Assembly: GCA_002341315.1 (NCBI GenBank)
Contig: DDNV01000015.1
Coordinates: 73,190 to 92,537 of the forward strand
Origin: Cellvibrionales bacterium UBA2511
GTDB lineage: Bacteria > Pseudomonadota > Gammaproteobacteria > Pseudomonadales > Porticoccaceae
Direction: 5' to 3'
DNA length: 19,348 nt
Of this stretch, positions 14,382 to 19,348 are shown one piece after another. The translations under genes were made by a program, and so were the position numbers. The notes beneath the pieces were generated by a model. It was not told where the DNA came from and did no database searches. It saw only the letters and a program-made list of their open reading frames with translations. The first letter of the stretch is position 1. Each line of letters starts with the position of its first letter.

Positions 14382-15758
14382 ATGACGCCAAACAGTCTTA
14401 AAGAGACAAACCGCATTTTACATTACCAGAGCCTATTCCGCCTTCTGGTAGGTTTTGCCGGTATTTTATCGCTACTCACATTCCATCGTGGACTGGAGCA
14501 TGAGCTGATTGTCACGTTGCCCCTGCTGGTGACCATTGGCTATATTCTGTCTTCCCATTTTTTATTGCAGCGCGTCTCGCCCTCATCACGACCCGGCGTC
14601 GGGACGGTTTTATCTTTTATTGATGCGCTGCTGCTCGGTGGCCTGATCTGCCTGATCGACCTGAGTCTACTGCCTGCTCTGCTGCTGATTATCACGCTGC
14701 AGTTTAACGGAATCATTGGTGGCGGTTTCAGGAAGTTACGCAATGACAACCTGGCGCTGTTGCTTGGCATTGCAATAACCGCTCTCCTGAGATTTCCCCA
14801 GTGGACACTTTCGGCAGACATCCTGACCGGTCTGCCACCACTGTTGGCGCTGGGGATATATATCTGTATTTATGGCGCCAGCAGTTCCAGGGAAATCGCA
14901 ACCCTGGGAGAGAAACAGAAAGAGCTGGAAAAAACGCAGGTTCAACTGAAACTGAGAAATTACCGCCTGTCAAAATATCTCTCCCCAACCCTGCTGAAGG
15001 CCATCCAGTCGGGCAAAGACGTCAAGCTGGAAACCCACCGCAAAAAACTGACGGTATTTTTTTCAGACATCAAGGGTTTCAGCGAACTGGCCGAAGAACT
15101 TGAAGGCGATGTGCTGACCAGTCTGCTGAACAACTACCTGTCTGAAATGTCGCAAATTGCTCTGCAGCACGGCGGCACCATCGACAAGTTTATCGGCGAC
15201 GCCATTATGGTTTTCTTTGGCGACCCCACCAGTAATGGTGTGAAGGCCGACTGTACGGCCGCAGTCTCAATGGCCATTGCCATGAAAAAACACATGAAGG
15301 AATTGCAACGTCGCTGGGCCAGTCAGGGCATAGAAACACCCATGGAAATACGCATGGGCCTGAATACCGGCTACTGCGCCGTCGGCAACTTTGGCACGGA
15401 GAACCGGCTGGACTACACCCTGCTCGGCACCGAGGTGAATCTGGCCAGCCGACTGGAGTCCGCCGCAGAACCCGGCGAGATCCTGATTTCACACGAGACC
15501 TACTCACTGGTGAAAGACCAGATCATGTGCCGCGACAAGGGCGATATTCAGATCAAGGGCTATCAACAGCCGGTACGAATTTATTCTGTGGTGGACTTCC
15601 GCAAAAATATGGGGAGTGACCAGAGCTACTTCGAGCACATGACAGATGGTTTTTCTTTCTATATGGATATGGACAGAATCCGCCACTACGACCGGGATCG
15701 AATCATGAAGTCCCTGATCGAAGCCGCCGCCCAACTGAAAAACAAGAAAAACTACTGA
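14382..15758 (+). CDS. cyaB: Class III adenylate cyclase with MASE2 membrane domain (CyaB type)
   Basis: This 458-residue membrane cyclase makes cAMP from ATP. The first ~165 residues are a MASE2-like sensor region with six hydrophobic helices. A short coiled coil (170-195, 'LGEKQKELEKTQVQLKLRNYRLSKYL') leads to the catalytic domain (about 221-400). Metal-binding aspartates are Asp229 ('FFSDIKGFS') and Asp273 ('FIGDAIMVFFGDP'). The adenine-recognising pair is Lys269 and Thr346 ('DYTLLGTEV'), indicating ATP rather than GTP. Asn353 and Arg357 in 'VNLASRLE' are the transition-state residues. Length and order match Pseudomonas aeruginosa CyaB, a virulence-related cAMP source acting through Vfr. 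The start has an AGG immediately before ATG, a poor spacing, but no better in-frame start exists. It converges with queF with 16 bases between. Confidence 0.93.
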   Translation: MTPNSLKETNRILHYQSLFRLLVGFAGILSLLTFHRGLEHELIVTLPLLVTIGYILSSHFLLQRVSPSSRPGVGTVLSFIDALLLGGLICLIDLSLLPALLLIITLQFNGIIGGGFRKLRNDNLALLLGIAITALLRFPQWTLSADILTGLPPLLALGIYICIYGASSSREIATLGEKQKELEKTQVQLKLRNYRLSKYLSPTLLKAIQSGKDVKLETHRKKLTVFFSDIKGFSELAEELEGDVLTSLLNNYLSEMSQIALQHGGTIDKFIGDAIMVFFGDPTSNGVKADCTAAVSMAIAMKKHMKELQRRWASQGIETPMEIRMGLNTGYCAVGNFGTENRLDYTLLGTEVNLASRLESAAEPGEILISHETYSLVKDQIMCRDKGDIQIKGYQQPVRIYSVVDFRKNMGSDQSYFEHMTDGFSFYMDMDRIRHYDRDRIMKSLIEAAAQLKNKKNY

Positions 15759-15774
15759 TACCTGATACCCGCTC

Positions 15775-16596
15775 TCACTGCCTCGACAGGCGCACCCTGG
15801 GAGGATCGGATTGCACACTGCTGCGATAGGGATTGATCTCCAGCCCACCGCGACGGGTGTAGCGGGCGTAGACCTCCAGTGTGTCCGGCTGACACAACTC
15901 CCTGATTTCGGTAAAGATGCGCTCCACGCACTGCTCGTGAAAATCCTGATGATTGCGAAAAGAAACCAGATAGCGCAGCAACCCTTCGCGGTCGATCGCG
16001 GGCCCACTGTAACGAATCAGGATGCTGGCCCAATCGGGCTGCCCGGTGACCGGGCAATTGGTTTTCAATAAATGGCTGTAGAGCGATTCGCTGACCCCTG
16101 TGCGCCCGTTCGCCAGCCCGAGCAGTGAGGGATCCGGGGCATAGGTATCCACGTCTACTGACAGGTCATCCAGGCAAATACCGGGCAGCGAGCCGAGTCC
16201 CATGTGACGATAACTGTCGCCGGGGTGAATCCCCACCAGTATCGGCCCCACCACACAGGCACTGACATCGCGCTCGATGATCCGGGTCACCTCTTCCACG
16301 GAGCGATAGCGCTCCTGGTTCAACGAGTTGAGATAGAGCTTCAGGGATTTTGACTCGACCAGATTGAGCGTGCTGCCCGGTATCGATAGCTCTGCCACCG
16401 CCACCATCGGTTTGCCCCGCATATCCAGCCAGGAGAGCTCATAGGCGGTCCAGAGATCCACGCCAAAAAAAGGCTCGGCGTCCAGAATACCCAATGCCTG
16501 CCTGCCCTCTTTTCGGGGAATCGGATGCAATAACTGCGGACTGTAGCTGGCGGGGTAGTCAGTGTCGGCCCCAAGCAATATTTTTTTTTCCGTCAT
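15775..16596 (-). CDS. queF: NADPH-dependent 7-cyano-7-deazaguanine reductase QueF
   Basis: QueF reduces preQ0 to preQ1 in queuosine biosynthesis, modifying the wobble base of GUN-anticodon tRNAs. The 273-residue protein is the long, bimodular tunnelling-fold form found in Gammaproteobacteria. The QueF motif 'ESKSLKLYLNS' (81-91) binds NADPH. The catalytic cysteine is Cys181 in 'KTNCPVTGQPDW', with the general acid Asp188. Substrate-binding 'NHQDFHEQC' is also present. ATG 16596 has GAGGTGA upstream, overlapping the stop codon of the ABC permease gene eight bases away, so it is the third gene of the yadG-yadH-queF operon. Confidence 0.96.
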   Translation of the reverse strand: MTEKKILLGADTDYPASYSPQLLHPIPRKEGRQALGILDAEPFFGVDLWTAYELSWLDMRGKPMVAVAELSIPGSTLNLVESKSLKLYLNSLNQERYRSVEEVTRIIERDVSACVVGPILVGIHPGDSYRHMGLGSLPGICLDDLSVDVDTYAPDPSLLGLANGRTGVSESLYSHLLKTNCPVTGQPDWASILIRYSGPAIDREGLLRYLVSFRNHQDFHEQCVERIFTEIRELCQPDTLEVYARYTRRGGLEINPYRSSVQSDPPRVRLSRQ

Positions 16597-16604
16597 GGCT
16601 CACC

Positions 16605-17378
16605 TCAACTGCGCAATCGTTTGCCCCGCTCCAGCAGAAACAGCGAGAAGAAAAACAGCAGGGCGCAGAAACCCGTCACCATGACAAAGGCCCATGCCAC
16701 ATTAATATCCGATACACCCAACAGACCGTACCGGAAGGTGTTGACCATATAGAGCACCGGATTGGCCAGCGACACCGCCTGCCAGAAAGGCGGCAACATG
16801 CTGATGGAGTAAAACACACCGCCCAGGTAGGTGAGCGGCGTCAACACAAAGGTCGGAATAATGGATATATCATCAAAACTGTTGGCAAAAACCGCGTTGA
16901 TAAACCCCGCCAGCGCGAACAGGACCGCAGTTAAAAATACAATGGCGACCGTTACACCCAGATGGCTGACCTGCAAATCGGTAAAAAACAGGGACAGCAG
17001 TGTCACAATCACCCCCACAGCCAGACCGCGGACTACACCACCGATGACATAACCCAGCAGAATGATGTAGTTGGGCACCGGCGACACCAGTAACTCTTCG
17101 ATACTGCGCTGAAACTTGGTACCAAAAAAAGAAGACACCACGTTGCCATAGGCATTGGTGATCACCGACATCATGATCAGCCCCGGCACCACAAACTCGA
17201 TATAGGTGAAACCGGACATTTCACCAATCCGCGGTCCTATCAATTTGCCAAAGATGACAAAATACAGGGCGATCGTAATAGCAGGCGGCAGCAGGGTCTG
17301 CTGCCAGATGCGCATAAAACGGCGGACTTCCTTCACCAGAATGGTGGTAAACGCCACCCATTGCTGACCGGCATTCAT
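16605..17378 (-). CDS. yadH: ABC-2 type transporter permease (YadH-like)
   Basis: This 257-residue inner-membrane subunit has six hydrophobic segments and the ABC-2 membrane signature near the C-terminus ('VLTPLTYLGGVFYSISMLPPFWQAVSLANPVLYMVNTFRYGLLG'). The N-terminal part 'VKEVRRFMRIWQQTLLPPAITIALYFVIFGKLIG' and 'GTKFQRSIEELLVSPVPNYIILLGYVIGG' match the YadH-type exporters. Substrate is unknown. The ATG overlaps the stop of the ATPase gene by four bases, which couples their translation and makes a two-gene exporter. Confidence 0.92.
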   Translation of the reverse strand: MNAGQQWVAFTTILVKEVRRFMRIWQQTLLPPAITIALYFVIFGKLIGPRIGEMSGFTYIEFVVPGLIMMSVITNAYGNVVSSFFGTKFQRSIEELLVSPVPNYIILLGYVIGGVVRGLAVGVIVTLLSLFFTDLQVSHLGVTVAIVFLTAVLFALAGFINAVFANSFDDISIIPTFVLTPLTYLGGVFYSISMLPPFWQAVSLANPVLYMVNTFRYGLLGVSDINVAWAFVMVTGFCALLFFFSLFLLERGKRLRS

Positions 17379-18316
17379 AACTGTGCCTCCGCCGTTTCAT
17401 TCCTGTGCGGCTCCACCAGGGAAACAAACAGCTCTTCCAGCCGGTTGGCCTTGTTGCGCATGCTGGTCACATGGATGTCCCGCTCGCTGAGACTGGCAAA
17501 CAATTTGTTCAGCGATTTTCCCTTCACCACCTCAACCTCAAAACTGTGTTCATCGATCAGCTGCCCCGGATAACCCTCAATGGTCGGCATATCGGTCAAC
17601 GCCTCGCGGGTATCCAGTACAAACACCTCCTTATTGAGCTGCCGTAACAACTGCTTGATGGAGGTATTGTGGATGATTTTACCCTGATCGATGATCGCCA
17701 CATTGCGGCAGAGACTCTCTGCCTCCTCCAGGTAATGCGTGGTCAATATGATCGTGGTACCGCTGGCATTAATCGCCTTCAGAAACTGCCACATGGAGCG
17801 GCGCAACTCGATATCCACACCGGCCGTGGGCTCGTCCAGCACCAACAGCTGCGGTTCGTGAACCAGCGCCCTGGCAATCATCAGTCGTCGCTTCATACCA
17901 CCGGAGAGCATCCGGGAGCGCTGATGGCGTTTTTCCCAGAGGCCCAGCTGCCTCAGATATTTCTCGGTGCGCTCCCCGGCAAGCTTTGGCGGCAACCCGA
18001 AATAGCCCGCCTGGGTTTTGACAATATCGATGACTTTTTCAAACTGGTTGAAGTTAAATTCCTGCGGAACCACGCCGATATACTGCTTGGCCAGGGAGAA
18101 GTTTCTGTCGATATCCGTCCCGAAAATGGCTATCTCACCGGCCGTTTTTCTCACCAGAGAACAGATGATGCCGATGGTGGTGGACTTACCGGCACCGTTG
18201 GGCCCGAGCAGTGCAAAAAAATCGCCGGGTTGAACGTCAAGGTCGATGCCCTTGAGCGCCTCAAAGCCATTGTCATACTGTTTGTGCAAATTGCGGATCG
18301 ATAATGCAGCGGTCAT
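17375..18316 (-). CDS. yadG: ABC transporter ATP-binding protein (YadG-like)
   Basis: The product is 313 residues from ATG 18316; a longer open frame reaches 18448, but its N-terminal part lacks ABC features and ATG 18316 yields the usual start 'MTAALSIRNLHKQYDNGFEALKGIDLDV'. Walker A is 'LLGPNGAGKST', the signature is 'LSGGMKRRL', Walker B is 'LLVLDEPTAGVD', and the H-loop is in 'TTHYLEEAE'. A ~80-residue C-terminal domain follows the ATPase. It powers the YadH-like permease encoded next. Length is close to E. coli YadG. First gene of the operon, reading from the promoter at 18347-18375. Confidence 0.93.
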   Translation of the reverse strand: MTAALSIRNLHKQYDNGFEALKGIDLDVQPGDFFALLGPNGAGKSTTIGIICSLVRKTAGEIAIFGTDIDRNFSLAKQYIGVVPQEFNFNQFEKVIDIVKTQAGYFGLPPKLAGERTEKYLRQLGLWEKRHQRSRMLSGGMKRRLMIARALVHEPQLLVLDEPTAGVDIELRRSMWQFLKAINASGTTIILTTHYLEEAESLCRNVAIIDQGKIIHNTSIKQLLRQLNKEVFVLDTREALTDMPTIEGYPGQLIDEHSFEVEVVKGKSLNKLFASLSERDIHVTSMRNKANRLEELFVSLVEPHRNETAEAQL

Positions 18317-18346
18317 AGCGTCCCAATAGTTACAAAAATAAAAACG

Positions 18347-18375
18347 GTTACAGAATAAAAGTGCCCACGCGTCAA
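18347..18375 (-). promoter_or_regulatory. Sigma70 promoter of the yadG-yadH-queF operon
   Basis: On the minus strand -35 TTGACG (18370-18375) and -10 TGTAAC (18347-18352) are separated by exactly 17 bases. The leader to ATG 18316 would be about 25 bases. Five of six -35 bases match consensus. Confidence 0.6.
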
Positions 18376-18674
18376 CCAAAGGACATGGCCGGCTCAGCGG
18401 GGGTGATAGTCTAAATGACTTTTCCCCACGTTTGTCGGTTAACACCAAAAAACCCGCGCCACTGGGCTGACATCAGGGGGGGCGGAGATACTGCAACTCG
18501 AACACAGCGACGAGCGAACCCACTATCGTCAGGGCAAGGATTGACCCATCAACCACTCTGGGCCTATTCTGCAGTGGTCATACTTATAAAAACAGCCCGC
18601 AATAACTGTCCATGCAGTAAATTGGTATTGCAGACTTGAGATAAGGAACTGCCACACTGACAGGAAGGACGGCC
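18376..18674. other. Intergenic region upstream of the histidine kinase
   Basis: This region lies between the divergent yadG operon and the kinase. It presumably holds the kinase promoter (for example the AT-rich TACTTATAAAA at about 18581), but no clear -35/-10 pair or operator repeat stands out, and no gene is supported. Confidence 0.4.
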
Positions 18675-18755
18675 ATGTTGCCCGACTTGACTGCACTATC
18701 GAAACGGGACATGCCGAGAGTCGGAACCAGTCCAATTTCCGGGGTTGCCCCATGA
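18675..18755 (+). CDS. Possible 26-residue leader peptide
   Basis: ATG 18675 has a strong ribosome binding site (AGGAAGGA, about six bases upstream) and encodes 26 residues (MLPDLTALSKRDMPRVGTSP and six more). Its TGA overlaps the kinase ATG as ATGA, a translational-coupling arrangement, while the kinase itself lacks a clear ribosome binding site. No known leader-peptide composition, such as runs of one amino acid, is seen. It could be chance. Confidence 0.35.
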   Translation: MLPDLTALSKRDMPRVGTSPISGVAP

Positions 18756-19348
18756 GCACCAACAGGCCCGACGACGAACAGGGTCAGAATACCGTTCTCC
18801 CGCCTTCCTCCGATCCAGGAAGAAAATGGTCACTGCGTTGCCGCGCACTACTGATCACCGCCGTCTATGCCATTGTAGCCAGTTTGTGGATCTATGCCTC
18901 TGACCACGCACTGATGGCATTGGCAGCCGATACCGAAACATTCAGTCGCTGGAGCGTGTACAAGGGGATCGGGTTTGTCCTGATCACCTCGCTGTTATTA
19001 CTGCTACTGATCTGGTGGGCTTTCGGTGCCCTGGAGAAAGCCTATGCCGACCTCAAAACACTGAATCAGAACCTGGAAAAGAGGGTCAGGACTCGCACCA
19101 ATGAACTGCAATCGGTCGCTAACCGCGCTGAAACTGCCGATCAATTGAAGTCATCATTTCTCGCCACCATGTCCCACGAGTTGCGGACCCCACTCAACTC
19201 AATCATCGGTTTTACCGGCATTATCCTGCAGGGAATGGCTGGGCCCATTACCCGGGAACAGACAAAACAACTGGGCATGGTCCGCAGCAGTGCCCGCCAC
19301 TTGTTGGATCTGATCAACGACGTGCTGGATATCTCCAAAATCGAAGCT
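18752..19348 (+). CDS. Membrane sensor histidine kinase, 3' end cut by window
   Basis: 199 residues are visible and the frame is still open at the window end. The only in-frame ATG in the open frame is 18752. Two hydrophobic helices (about 31-50 and 72-91) enclose a short ~20-residue periplasmic loop. A predicted coiled coil ('LNQNLEKRVRTRTNELQSVANRAETADQLKSSFLATM') leads into a HisKA domain with the phosphoacceptor His142 in 'SHELRTPLNSIIGFT' and a second helix 'ARHLLDLINDVLDISKIEA'. The ATPase domain and any receiver domain lie beyond the window. The small periplasmic loop suggests an intramembrane or cytoplasmic signal. The partner regulator is not visible. Confidence 0.93.
   Translation, partial: MSTNRPDDEQGQNTVLPPSSDPGRKWSLRCRALLITAVYAIVASLWIYASDHALMALAADTETFSRWSVYKGIGFVLITSLLLLLLIWWAFGALEKAYADLKTLNQNLEKRVRTRTNELQSVANRAETADQLKSSFLATMSHELRTPLNSIIGFTGIILQGMAGPITREQTKQLGMVRSSARHLLDLINDVLDISKIEA

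Noticed and set aside
18317..18448. N-terminal extension of the YadG-like ATPase
   Set aside because: The added 44 residues carry no ABC features and cover the sigma70 promoter; ATG 18316 gives the usual N-terminus.

Overview
The window looks like the chromosome of a Gammaproteobacterium. The signs are a MASE2-type class III adenylate cyclase close to Pseudomonas CyaB, a long-form QueF, an E. coli YdjA-like nitroreductase, RsmE, and tRNA genes with encoded CCA ends. Genus cannot be fixed from this sequence. Most of the window is GC-rich and ordinary. About 9.48-13.19 kb is visibly AT-richer and mobile in character.

Layout. 1-2246: a 5'-truncated DUF4105/Lnb-type periplasmic protein gene overlaps an alpha/beta-hydrolase lipoprotein gene. 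2255-3550 (-): glutamate dehydrogenase with a TTG start. 4041-4117: tRNA-Arg(CCU) with a good sigma70 promoter, followed 68 bp later by a short-passenger autotransporter. 5598-6305 (-): a lysozyme-like lipoprotein. 6493-8013: rsmE and a glutathione S-transferase, ending at a strong bidirectional terminator shared with the convergent YihY/BrkB membrane protein (8097-9446, -).

Accessory region, 9489-13190. A complete REP-associated tyrosine transposase (RAYT) gene lies between inverted copies of an 18-bp repeat (GGGGTCAGAGTAAAAACT). Next comes a hipBA-type toxin-antitoxin operon whose promoter overlaps GTTGCT/AGCAAC inverted repeats. It is followed by the 5' fragment of a second RAYT in the same orientation, more copies of the repeat, a second repeat family, a small zinc-ribbon two-helix membrane protein gene, and the 3' remnant of a Gly-rich gene cut off by a 37-bp minimal element made only of RAYT-element ends. 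The whole block abuts tRNA-Ser(GGA). The last 19 bp of that tRNA are repeated 169 bp away, across a structured, RtT-like trailer.

13716-19348 is again core-like: YdjA-type nitroreductase (-), CyaB-type adenylate cyclase (+), and a yadG-yadH-queF operon (-) from a clear sigma70 promoter. At the right edge is the start of a membrane histidine kinase (+), cut by the window end and possibly preceded by a 26-codon leader peptide.

Functional links: hipB-hipA, yadG-yadH and queF, and DUF4105-hydrolase are transcriptionally or translationally coupled by spacing. The RAYT and its repeats explain most of the structure of the accessory block. No new defence or metabolic system is evident. The most unusual features are the hipBA locus held between RAYT direct repeats, the truncated Gly-rich/zinc-ribbon pair, and the tRNA-Ser 3'-end repeat.
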